From NCBI RefSeq assembly GCF_037038585.1, contig NC_092524.1, positions 70,890,552 through 70,954,551 of the forward strand: 64,000 nucleotides of DNA, in the 5' to 3' direction. Origin of the DNA: Patagioenas fasciata (taxonomy: Eukaryota; Chordata; Aves; Columbiformes; Columbidae). Shown here in pieces: positions 48,027 to 58,810 of the stretch; position 1 is the stretch's first letter, and every line of letters starts with the position of its first letter. The translations under genes and the position numbers were made by a program. The notes beneath the pieces were generated by a model. It saw nothing but the letters and a program-made list of their open reading frames with translations, did no database searches and was not told the DNA's origin.

Positions 48027-48572
48027 TTGAAAGACATGAAGACGAGCATTTTTTTGGCAGTAAGAACATACTTTGTTCATCCCCTGGGTGCTGTAATCAG
48101 AAGGCAGAGGAAAACAGGGCTACGGCAAAACAAATCGCTGGCAATGACCTTTTGTGCAGGGAGGAATTCCAAAGGTCTGTTTTACCCGGAAGGAGCGGCG
48201 GATGCGCAGCGGCCGCTCTGTGTCTGTAGCCATCGGCTCCAGAGGAGCCCTGGCTGGTGTCCCAGCTCTCACCCCGCACTGTGGGTGGAGATGAAGCCAC
48301 CACGGTCCCAGCCTTGGGGATGCTGTGCTTCGGGTGGATGCGGTTACGCTGTCCCAGGGAGAAGGCACCAGCAGGACGCCCTTGCAGAATGCACCCCAGA
48401 AGCCAAGCACGTGCCCTTCAAATGTACCAAGAGGAGCTGCCCTTTACTCCTGAAATGGCATTTGCAAAGCCTTTGGAAACGGTCTGTCAGTGCTTGCATC
48501 CCTTTCTGTGCCTACCCTGCATTTCAGCAGGGCTTCACGGGGCAGCGAGGACTCTGCGGGCTCAGAGGCAGC
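48027..48572 (+). other. Open stretch of about 180 codons leading into a minisatellite (uncertain)
   Basis: An ATG at 48027 opens a frame that stays open through unique sequence to the edge of the tandem array and then through it to 48821. The unique part encodes a Cys/Arg/Pro-rich peptide with no recognised domain. No splice or promoter context stands out. It is probably a chance frame in moderately GC-rich DNA, lengthened artificially by the stop-free repeat. Confidence 0.1.
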
Positions 48573-48988
48573 TACAGGGACAGACACACAGCACAGGGAC
48601 ACAGCACAGGGACACAGTACAAGTATAAAGTACAGATACGCAGTACAGGTACAGACACACAGTACAGGGACACAGTACAGGTACAGGTAGACAGTACAAG
48701 TATAAAGTACAGGTACACAGTACAGGTACACAGTACAGGTACAGACACACAGTACAGGGACACAGTACAGGTACAGGTACACAATACAGGTACACAGTAC
48801 AGGTACACAGTACAAGTATAAAGTACAGGTACACAGTACAGGTACAGACACACAGTACAGGGACACAGTACAGGTACAGGTACACAGTACAAGTATAAAG
48901 TACAGGTACACAGTACAGGTACACAGTACAGGTACAGACACACAGTACAGGTACACAGTACAGGTACAGACACACAGTACAGGTATAA
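48573..48988. repeat. GTACAG-type minisatellite, 6/12-bp units in a higher-order pattern
   Basis: About 415 bp built from GTACAGGTACAC (12 bp) and GTACAG (6 bp) units, with GGGACACAGTAC and AAGTATAAAGTAC variants. The rare word AAGTATAAAG recurs at 48621, 48698, 48814 and 48891. The spacings of 77, 116 and 77 bp indicate duplication of larger blocks. CAGGTA, a near-consensus 5' splice-site core, occurs about 20 times on the plus strand. The minus-strand frames of up to 238 codons (49160-48444) are Tyr/Cys-rich repeat artefacts. Confidence 0.95.
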
Positions 48989-49499
48989 CACATTCTCCAT
49001 CTCTTCCCTGGCTCATACTTCTGAGCTCTGTAGGGCATTTGCAGCTGACCTGCAGAGCCAGGGCTGTCCCAGCCCTGGAGACACCCGTCAGTCCTTCCGC
49101 AATAGCATTCCTGTGCTTGGCCCAGGGTGAACATTTCCAAAAGCTCTTGGACCAAATCAAAGCAAAGATCCACTGAATCTCAGGAGTGCTCGGCCTTCTG
49201 CATGGTTCCTTTTCTTTGATGTACAGTAAACATGACTTTTAAACCACCCATGAAACTGAAATCTTAGGAAAACAACAGATTAACAATACGCCAGAGAAAA
49301 GTTTTGAACAGACCTTCAGAAGTGAAGGAGGGAGAGGAAGGGAGGTTTGCAGCTACCATAGCCCCTGCATGCACGGACATGTGAGAGACACCGCGGGTAC
49401 AGATTACCCTTTATGTTCTCCCATGTCATACTCATGCAATATAACACTGGGATTTCAGAACTAATTTTAAAACAGAGGTTGACACTCCAAACCTGACAG
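48989..49499. other. Unique non-coding stretch
   Basis: Ordinary sequence with no gene or repeat recognised. Confidence 0.55.
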
Positions 49500-49780
49500 G
49501 GCTCTAAGAAAGATTAAAATAGAAATACTCTACTTGAGAATTTAACTGCAGTCTAGGGCACAATTAGTGAGCAAATACACCATTAATTAAAAGGATCAAG
49601 GGCATAGCAGGGCTATTATAAGAGGACTGACTGTAGTAATATCACGGTTAACTGAGTGACTATTTGCCTGTACTTGAATGGAGAGCAGAACTTGTAATTA
49701 ATTACTTGTATTTCCATTTTCCTCTGGAGCTATGCCATTGCCCAACTGCACTGATCACCATTTAAAACATACTATTTCTT
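49500..49780. promoter_or_regulatory. AT-rich homeodomain-motif block (candidate enhancer)
   Basis: Complex AT-rich sequence with CACAATTAGTG, CACCATTAATTAAAAGG and a perfect 12-bp palindrome. No open frame and no simple repeat. Clusters of TAATTA words are typical of developmental enhancers. The regulatory role is inferred. Confidence 0.3.
49694..49705. promoter_or_regulatory. Palindromic paired homeodomain-type site
   Basis: GTAATTAATTAC is its own reverse complement and contains two overlapping TAATTA cores. This is the kind of site bound cooperatively by paired-class homeodomain dimers. Binding is not shown by sequence alone. Confidence 0.3.
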
Positions 49781-51222
49781 GGATCTGGACCATTGGAAAT
49801 GGCATCTCAGCAGTGAAATTTCTGATTCATTGTTGCCTGTCTTACATTCCCTGCTCTGAAACACAGTTTGGCAGATAAAATGAGTTCCTGTGGAGCGAAA
49901 CGGGAAGAATATTCATCTCTGGGATGGCCCTGAGTGAAAGCGGGGTTCAAGACCCTTCTTTGGCACATACAAAGACATTTTATTTCCTTTCTACCAGATT
50001 TGAAGACCTATGTTGTATCTCATTAATGCTAAATACATTTCAATGCACATCCTGCATATCTGCTGACAATTATTTGTCATATATCCCCCACTCCAACCAC
50101 CTCTTCCCCTCACTTCAACGGAAGAAATAAAAAAGCTGCTTCCTTTTGGGTTAGACCAAAACGGTTCAAGGTCCTTTCAAGTACGGTTTGCTGTATGAAT
50201 TAGATGTCTCTGAATACAGCAGTTTCCTTTCTTGCTTGGAGAAATTCTATGAAGGAAATTTTTTAGTAAGTGATAAGCTTGACACTGGCTTGATGGGGAT
50301 TTTCAATGGAGTTTTGAGGAGCTGTGCCAGCAAAGAACACAAAGATATATTCATTTTAACCTCCGAGAACAAATAGTTTCCAGAAAGGTCACATTGCTGC
50401 AAGACATGACATGATGAGCTGGATCTCACGAAGCTGGTATAAACTGGCCTGCGGTCACATTTGCTCTGGTCTTAAATCAAGACCGAATTTCCTTTGCAGA
50501 CATGGGCTGAAGGAACAGCTGCTGGGTGAGGCTCCTGTGCCCTGAGTTACAGCCCGAGGGAGACACCATGGTCTCCAGCGCCTCTTCCAGCGAGACACAG
50601 AACAGAATCGCAGCGGTTGGCAGCCACTGCTGATGTCTCTCTGCTCCATTCCCCTCCCGGCTCCTGCTCCACTGCCAGCTCCTGCAGCCGCCTCCTCGCT
50701 GTGTGGCACTGGGCTCCCCGATGGGTGTTCACCAGGCCTGTGTCTTGGCTACAAACCCACCTGTACTAACGTTTGTTTGCCATCAGTCTTACCTGACCAG
50801 CCATACAATCCATTTTCAACTTCTGTGAGTGTTTGCTACATTCATGCTTTTTGGATAATATCTATATGTTCACCCTCAGAGCAGAGAATAGTGTGTGTCT
50901 TCGTAACTTTTTGTAAGTAATCTTATTAAAACACCTTAATTTCATTATCTGCTCTTAATAAAAACCCAGAGATAAAGTTAAATATCTTATGAGTATTACA
51001 CAGTTACCTCTATCTGTCAAACCTGCAGTCTCCTAAGAGTAAAAGCAAACCAGCTGACTTCAACACTGGCTTTCCATAGTCCAGGCTGTCTGCACTAGGA
51101 CTGGCCCTATCTTATTGCTCTCTCTTCAGCCTGTATTAATAATTCCTTATTAATTAAACAGGACGACATCGTGTCACCTGGTTTGTGGCTGCTGGGTTCG
51201 CCCTCTGTGCCCATGACCCGTC
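49781..51222. other. Unique non-coding stretch
   Basis: No gene is recognised. AT-rich in places (50880-51000). Open frames are below 100 codons. Confidence 0.55.
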
Positions 51223-51320
51223 CCTGCTGCGGAGTGTCCCTGCTGCTCCGGATTGAGCGCGGGTCGGTGCCCGGGGACACGGCCGAGCCCGCCCAGCCGG
51301 GGCCCGCACGCCGCTTCCCC
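51223..51320. other. Small CpG-dense islet
   Basis: About thirteen CpG in roughly 100 bp, with GAGCGCGGGTCGGTGCCCGG and GCACGCCGCTTCC, inside AT-rich DNA. It is too short to call a CpG island. It could be a small regulatory element or GC-biased gene conversion. Confidence 0.4.
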
Positions 51321-52139
51321 CTGACCTGAACACTTCAGGACAGATTCTTCTAGTGCGCTCCTTGAGGAGAAAGTATTGGAAAACACTTCACCACCCTGTT
51401 TAGCATAGAGAATTCTTCCTGCTTTTTCTCAGGTGCAGAAAATAAATATTTATAGTTCCTGCCAGTCTGCACCATGACTAACAGAATCTTATTTCTGTGC
51501 AGTAATTTGTCTACAGTGCTTCTAGGATTTTATCACTAACGCAATGCATAAAATCATAACGGCCTAAACGTTTCCTTCTGATGGTGCGAAGCTCTGCTAG
51601 TCCTGCAGCATTTTTAAGTTCTTCATCTTCCTTTGCTATTCCTATTTGCCTGCGACACTTCGCTCACCCACTGCCCTTGGTCCCCACTGGCGGTGCTGAC
51701 CCGCGCTCCAGGGCCAGCTCAGCACCGCGCTGGGGGCTCCGGGCGGGCGGCTCCGCCAGGTCTTGTCTGTAAATGGGAATAACAGTACTTCACAGACATC
51801 TTATAGATCCATCACAGGTCACAAAATCGCTGACTCTGAAGTGGCAACGCTGGGGCTAAAAGAGAGAGCAGGGCAGCCAGGGAGCGGTGGTTTCCGCACA
51901 AATTGCTGTGGAACCACGTCCCAGCAGGAAAACAACCTCCAGAAGTAAATTCACCCCCCAGAAGCTGAGTGGGTTGGGAGAGGAGCAGGGGGAGGAAAGA
52001 AAAGGGGATCATGAAAGAATGAGAGGGACCGAGAAGGTAAACCAGTAGTTACTAATCTGTGAAAACCTCTTTTTTGACTACATGGTTTCTTCCTCCTGCT
52101 GCATTTTCCACTAACAGATTATTAATTCACCACACATGC
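51321..52139. other. Unique non-coding stretch
   Basis: A second small GC-rich patch lies at 51690-51760. No gene or repeat is recognised. Confidence 0.55.
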
Positions 52140-52340
52140 TTTGTATTTCCCCAGGTTGCATTTTGCCTGCTAAGAGAAGATATTCATATTTTGACATTGT
52201 CTGAGCAAATTCAGATTTGCCGGAGATAATGATTTGTTATTAAGTTTAGAAGCCTTTTTTGCATAATTAAATTAGAATGGTTTTCTTCGTGTTAAGATTT
52301 ATGATATTGGTTTTAGATACCAAACAGGCTCTTGTTTGCT
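52140..52340. promoter_or_regulatory. AT-rich enhancer-like block
   Basis: Complex AT-rich DNA with GATAATGATTTG, TTGTTATTAAG and TTTTTTGCATAATTAAATTAG words and no repeat structure. The call is based on texture only. Confidence 0.22.
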
Positions 52341-54794
52341 TTCTTGCCTGTGTACACTGGTCTGTTTCAGTGGTGTGGACGTGGAAAATATAGCATGGAA
52401 ATATTGGTGCTGTAAGAGACTAGATCATTTCTGGTCTTACATTAATGTGTTTATGTATCATGTGGTTGTTCCTTGCCCTAAGCTTGAACTCATAATGATA
52501 GCTGGGAAAAGGAGACTAAAAAAACAGGTTAAACTAACAAAATACAAAAATCCACCTGGCTATTCAGCCATGTGAGAACAGTGGGTCGCGTTGCTTGGGT
52601 TTTGGAGCAGTTTGGGTTATTTTCTAAAATAGCAGTCCCACTGGAAATAATAACAATTTCCTTAACTGTACGATAAATCAAAGTAACTGAGCTCAAGTGC
52701 CGGTTTTGGCCTCATTCATGACATTTCCAGGTATCTGGAATATGGAATAACGTTGTCCCTTTATACCGAAAATTCTTGCATTTCCCTGAATTCCTCTCTT
52801 TCTGTGAAACTGAGACTCATTCCTCTTATTTCAGAGATATAAAATGAGGTAATACTGTGTCTTGTTCTCACTTGGGTAGTAAAATGTCCTTTCCTGGGCA
52901 GGTGTAGTTCAGCCTTCCCACGGCACAGCTTGTGTAGCCCAAACCACTTGGTTCAGCGCCCAAAAGCACCCAACATTTATCGTGGACAAATGGTCATAAT
53001 CTCTCTAAAAATGCGTTGGTTTTATTTGATTTCTGATAAATTCTTGGCTTCAAAGATGCCTGTTCCAACTGTTTTTATTGGTAAACGGTGCCCTGGGCAA
53101 ACCCACAAAGTGCCCATTGCTGCCACTGCTGGAGCCCCTGGAGTCAGGAGGCTTAAAACTGTACTTAGAGTTAAACGTGGTTTCAGCCGACATCACCCTA
53201 CAGGTGCCTTTCTCAGCTGAGGACCATATTTATCTCCTTTAACTCTCGTTATTCTTCCCTTGTTTCTTACACAAATCTGGATGCACAGCACTTTTTCATT
53301 CCTGATTTTGGTGGTTTTCTTTACATTTAGTGCACTCTTATTCCTCTCTATTTTTACGTGACTGGGGGGTATCACTCCTATTTTTCATAAACAGATAATT
53401 TTCAATATTATCCTACTAAAAAAGAAAGAAACAATGCTTCCAAATCTGGCATGGTCTTTGACCGAGGGCCAATCTCTGACATGGTCAAGAGGGGACGACA
53501 GGAGACGAACTGTTTGGATTCCTCAAGACTCGTATTCTGTGTAACTTAAAATGATAAAAACCCCAGCAATATTGCACTTCAAATGAAACAGCTTAGGACT
53601 GAGACTGGGCCGGCTCATACATAAAAAGCAACATGGTGTTTTCTTCATTTTGCACTATAAACCACAAAATACCTAAAATGTACAAAACCAGACTGAAATG
53701 GCATCATCCAATCGGCCATAAGGCAGAGCCGCACATCAGGGTTCTTTTCACAGTTTTATACAAAGAAATTTCCAAGATATTCTTCCTAAGTCCTGTGTTT
53801 CAAATCTCTTTTCTGAGCCCCCGTGGGTTTGTTGCACAAAATAACGCTGCTCATCTCCCCTCCCACAGGTGGTTTTCAATCCAGGATCCAGAGCCCGTGC
53901 TGTGGGTCGGCACCAAACTATTTTCCAAGACTAATGATAATTCTTACCCAGACCTCGATGACCGTCGGGCAGGACCGTGCAGGTCCGAGCGCCTGTTCCA
54001 GGCAGCTCCCGTTCGCAGCACAGCCGCAGAACTCGAGGAACCAGAAGATCAAACCAACCCTTTTGTCACTCAGATTGAGCTGAACAAGTTGGGTTTTTTT
54101 AATTGCCATTTCTGTTATCTTCTTAAATACGCCCTTTGGAAAGCAACGTGGATGTTCTCATTTTAATAACACTTTCCTTTTTACAACGTGATCGCTACAA
54201 AAGGGCTCTGGGGGTTTCAGGAAATGGAAAACTCCTGGGGGGGTTTCTCCGAAAATGAGGCTGGCTTGGCAAAGCCGTCGTGGTGCTGAGCGGATGCAGC
54301 TGCGGATGCTGGATTGGGGAGGAAAGCAGCGTGCTTAGAGAATGATGCGGAGTTAATGCATCGCAAACAAGAAATACCCTCCAGACTCATAGGATGTGCC
54401 CTCTAGACTGCACTTATTTGTCTATACTTGTAACATTTCCCAAATCTCTTGGTTTTACAGCACTGAAATCATTGATACAAGCATTTCGGTACAATTTTCC
54501 AGAGAGCTGTAGGCTTTCATCACTGATAGTAGCAGCTACTGAATAGGGGAAACAAGCGCTCTGCACCAGTATTTTCACACCCATGCATATGTATGAGCAA
54601 TGACTAAATAGATCGGAACTTCTCAGCCTCAGAAAGGGAAAAAATCAAACCCTGAGAATATGAGAGCAGCCTGTAAAGCCAGAAACGACAGAGACAGTGA
54701 ATGGGGGTGGCTAGTCATTGCTTTCGTAAAACAAAAAGAACTTACCAGGTAACATGTTAAAAACAAACAGAAGAGAACAGTTTTTCACCCAAAT
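52341..54794. other. Long unique non-coding stretch
   Basis: A 177-codon plus-strand frame (53633-54166) is present. Its peptide matches nothing I know and has no flanking splice pattern that I trust. The rest is ordinary to AT-rich. No transposon is recognised before the CR1 end. Confidence 0.5.
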
Positions 54795-54908
54795 GCCAGG
54801 CAAACGTCTGTCAAGGATGACATTACGTAGCTGTTCTTGCCTTGGGGCAAGCGATGGACCAGATGTCCTCTTAATGTTCCCTTTCAGTCCTGTTTCCTGT
54901 GATTCTAC
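54795..54908 (+). mobile_element. Old CR1-type LINE 3'-end fragment, sense
   Basis: The plus strand carries GGCAAACGTCTGTCAAGGAT, then TTCTTGCCTTGGGGCAAGCG, then GGACCAGATGTCCTC and CCTTTCAGTCC, ending TGTGATTCTA. This order matches the 3' end of the older CR1/L3-like elements shared by birds, crocodilians and turtles. Divergence is high. Confidence 0.8.
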
Positions 54909-56913
54909 AATTTGATTGCAGAACTCATTGGCACAAGCTTTAGCAGTCGCTAAAGTCATAAAATCATTAAAAAAACCCACTGCATAGAATAAAACTCCGG
55001 CAAGGACTGTTAATCACAGCAGACTGGGGCAATCTCTGACTCCGGTGGTCTCCGATCAGCTGTTTGCTCGGGGGAGCCTTGCTCTGCCCAGCCGGGATTG
55101 CCCTGCGCAGGGAAGTTTCCAGAATGGGCCTGGGCTCGCTGCTGGGATGCAGGTTCAGCCCAGCACGGTGGAATCGACACCCGGTACGTGACCAGGTTTG
55201 CAGGAGAGCACCCACCGTGTGCAGTGTCCAAACCGATGTGCTCGCGAGGTGCAGCAGAGCAGGCTGTGCCCGAAGCGGGAAATGCCTGGCATACAAATTC
55301 CACCCAGCCTTACCAGCTACATGGCATCCTCACCCATAAAACAGCAGGTGTTTTTTTGTAGGCTCATATTTCTTCGCTAAGGTACCGCTTGCAATAGAAA
55401 AAAACTAGTCAAGTAGTCTGATCTAGCAACGCTAATGGCAAATTGAGGCCACATCGCCCACCAGAGCTGTGCTGGGCAAGCACCGCACTCCACAGGCTGC
55501 GCCGCCACGTACGTGTGGGAGGCAGAAAACCTCGCAAAGCTGAGTCATTTCTGTTTCTCTGCTTTCCTCACAGTGTCCAAAACCACCACACCTGTACTGA
55601 CCTCATTGTGAGTTTGTGAAGGTGTCAGGACATTTTCTTAAGAATGTGACACCGCAAATCTGGTTTAGCTGATTAAAAAAATAGATGAAGTAGTCTTTGC
55701 TACCTAAGTGTTTTCCAGATTTGCTTTAAGAAGAAAAGCCAGGTGATGACTTCAGGCACTTGAACGTGGAATCCCAGGGAACGGGGGTTTAAGCTGGTAG
55801 GATGCTGGTACCGTCAGACACCGAGCAGCAAAGATGAGATCCAGCTCGAGATCAGGCACTGCCCTGAACACGAGCCACTTAGTCTAGACTTAACAGCGAC
55901 TTTGAACTTCACCATGGGAGACAATAGTCCAGGGTAACAATTAATCCATCCTTACCCCTGGCCAGCCCGCCAGCTGGGGCTGCTGGTGCCTCCCTGGGAC
56001 TGGTACCCACGTCTGCGCTGCAAAGCAAACCGCAAGTGCTGCTGCAAGCCCTGCCTTGGCCTTTTCTGAGGAAAATACGATCTATACAGCAGGACTCGAA
56101 GACAATGGAATACAATACTGCAGTGCATGGGCAAAGATTTTTAATAAACCTAACAAATCTGAAGTGATGCTACATAAAGCTTCCCTGCTTTATGGAACAG
56201 CACTTGAGTAACATGCTGGGGTGAGGTGAGGAAGCAATGCAGGTGATGCTAACCCCATTAGCATGGATGGCTTTGGTACGCACCTTGGAGAAAACAGTAA
56301 AACATGAGGGTGCAAAAAAAGACCGTGATGAAATGCGGTTTGGGCTTACTGGAGGTACATAGTGCCAGATTAACAGTGTTATCAAGGAAAGCCTCGATAA
56401 TGCAGCTGCTTTTTCTAGACAAGGAAACTTCAGAGGATTAATCTGCCTGAAGTTTTATAAAACACTTAATAAAGCACCACACAGGAAATAATCTATTAGA
56501 GCAGAAAATATAAGACGTTGTAAATTGAATAAGAAACTCACTGAAAGGGAAACAGCAAGAGCAGGTGAAGGGGAGGCTGGGCAAGCAGAGGGGGACAGTG
56601 CTGGCCTTGGGGACAGTGCGAATTGCTCATTAATTCTGCGTCCCAGGAGTGACAGCGCACGAGGTGGCACCGTGCAGGGGAGAGCACCGTGTGGGGTGCT
56701 GATAGGAGCTGCAGTTCTTGCTGGCGGGTTGTGACCACGGGACATGCGTCCCTGTGACAGCAGGACATGGCACTTGGGGCCCTGGGGACCCTCCTTGTGT
56801 TCCTGCGTTGCTCCCCTGACCTAGGGCTGATTGGTGCTGTAACCTCACTGCTATTTCTGTGTACAAAGTATTTCTATGAGGTGTGTGTCTGGCAGGCTGT
56901 GTGGAGAGCAGCG
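54909..56913. other. Unique non-coding stretch
   Basis: No gene is recognised. Overlapping frames of up to about 109 codons at 55010-55380 on both strands are chance. No repeat before the 42-bp array. Confidence 0.5.
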
Positions 56914-57543
56914 CCCCGGTCCCTCCATCCCGGTCCCAGCATCTAGGTCTCTGCACCCTGGTCCCTGCATCCCTTTTCCAGCATCTGGGTCTCTGCACCC
57001 TGGTCCGTTCACCCCAGTCCCAGCATCTGGGTCTCTGCACCCTGGTCCCTTCACCCCGGTCCCAGCATCTGGGTCTCTGCACCCTGGTCCCTTCACCCCG
57101 GTCCCAGCATCTGGGTCTCTGCACCCTGGTCCCTGCATCCCTTTTCCAGCATCTGGGTCTCTGCACCCTGGTCCGTTCACCCCAGTCCCAGCATCTGGGT
57201 CTCTGCACCCTGGTCCCTTCACCCCGGTCCCAGCATCTGGGTCTCTGCACCCTGGTCCCTTCACCCCGGTCCCAGCATCTGGGTCTCTGCACCCTGGTCC
57301 CTGCATCCCTTTTCCAGCATCTGGGTCTCTGCACCCTGGTCTGTTCACCCCAGTCCCAGCATCTGGGTCTCTGCACCCTGGTCCCTTCACCCCGGTCCCA
57401 GCATCCGGGTCTCTGCACCCTGGTCCTTTCACCCCGGTCCCAGCATCTGGGTCTCTGCACCCTGGTCCCTTCACCCCGGTCCCAGCATCTGGGTCTCTGC
57501 ACCCTGGTCCCTGCATCCTTTTCCCAGCACCTGGGGCTCTGCA
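56914..57543. repeat. Minisatellite, 42-bp unit, exactly 15 copies, ABCC higher-order repeat
   Basis: Fifteen copies of a 42-bp unit fill 630 bp without any indel. Each has a variable half (CCCTGGTCCCTGCATCCC, CCCTGGTCCGTTCACCCC or CCCTGGTCCCTTCACCCC) and a constant half, CAGCATCTGGGTCTCTGCA. Calling the variable types A, B and C, copies 2 to 13 read A-B-C-C three times, followed by C and a diverged A. This is a 168-bp higher-order repeat with very few differences between blocks. Because 42 is a multiple of three, each frame repeats a fixed 14-residue peptide. This gives open frames of 332 and 343 codons on the minus strand and 242 and 282 on the plus strand. Four equally open frames argue against any being a gene. 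Confidence 0.97.
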
Positions 57544-58559
57544 CCCCTGGCCATGGCCCCTCTCCTTTTGGGATGGGGGAGCCCTGCAGAGCACAGCCCC
57601 ATGACTGGGAGCCGTTCGCACCAGGCAATGCCCCACAGATCCAGGGTTACGGTTGGTCTGAGGCTCTTCCTTCACTAAACCTGTTTTTCCCCAGAGATGT
57701 TGTAAGAACAGATTTTCCTCTGAAACGCTGAGGTTCCTGGGCAGGAATAGCAGCACTGGCTCACATTCAGGGGTAACCCCCCCGCTCCGAAACAAAGAGG
57801 CTTTGTGTTCCAAAGCTGCAGGGTGTGGGGCAGCAGCTGGCTGGAGCTGGGCTCTGCAGATGGACAGACGTGCTGCGCTCACCCGCCCCGCGCGCCCTCC
57901 AGCCTCGCGCTGCGCAACGCTTCCATGGCTTCAGGAACGAGAAGAAAAGGGGCCTTACGGGACTGCACCTAATGCACTCACCTGCCGTTTTCTCTGGCGC
58001 CAGCTGTGGTACTCTGCATTTTAGATTAACTCCTTCCTTTATAAAGCAAAATGAACGACAGCTCTGTTGATATGAAGCATAACGTTGACTCATTGCTCAC
58101 TGTACTCATAATAGGTATCCACATTTTCAGTGCTCCATACAGCTCCAGCCAGGCTGTGTTGGTCAGTACTGTAGGCTGGGATACGGGATTTCCTTTTGAC
58201 AGACAATTCCGATGTTCAGAAACTTATTTTGATCCTTATTCTGAAATGTTTTATGTTTAATCACCAACTATGCAGATACAAAAAGCTCCACTTTCCTGTG
58301 GGACCATATGTCAGCACTCTGACATACGACATTTGACATTCAAAATAAAATATAGTAGTAAATAGCATCAAATTAATACAACAAGTCTCGGAGGAAATTG
58401 TATACTTTGAAGTAAAGGTAACAAAACATCTTTGTTCCAATGAAACAGAATACTGTTGAAAAATTAACAAAACCAGCACATTACTAGGAAATTATTTCAT
58501 TTTGGTGAAACTGGTTTCTTTCAATGAAAATGTTTCAGTTAGTGAATAAAGCTGAATAA
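57544..58559. other. Unique non-coding stretch with a small CpG islet
   Basis: A CpG-dense islet lies at about 57865-57925 (CACCCGCCCCGCGCGCCCTC core). The rest becomes AT-rich. No gene is recognised, and frames are below 110 codons. Confidence 0.5.
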
Positions 58560-58810
58560 AGCACTGAAGTTGTTCCCTCGAGGCCTGCAGAAATTAGCAT
58601 GGCCTTTGATATAAACCTAATTAATTTGGACCTCCTTCATGAGTTTAATTTAAATTTTTCACACACATATATATTTATTGATCTGGAACCTATGAAAGGC
58701 AATTTATCAAGTCTCTGGCTCCATACATTGCAATTACTGACAGAAAGAAATAGCAGCACATAATTTAGCATGTTGAATGTATTAGTTTAGCTCATTCGAA
58801 TCAGAACAAG
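58560..58810. promoter_or_regulatory. AT-rich motif-dense block (candidate conserved enhancer)
   Basis: Complex AT-rich sequence with AACCTAATTAATTTGG, GAGTTTAATTTAAATT, GGCAATTTATCAAG, ACATTGCAATTACTG and GCACATAATTTAGCATG. It lacks repeats and open frames, and its motif density is among the highest in the window. A regulatory role is inferred. Confidence 0.3.

Noticed and set aside
53633-54166. 177-codon plus-strand frame as a gene
   Set aside because: No recognised family and no convincing splice sites. The length is long but not exceptional among the many frames of the window.
56630-57882. Minus-strand frames of 332 and 343 codons and plus-strand frames of 242 and 282 codons as repeat-protein genes
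   Set aside because: All lie on the 42-bp minisatellite, whose length is a multiple of three and whose unit lacks stops in at least four frames. Four equally open frames on both strands are an arithmetic consequence of the repeat.
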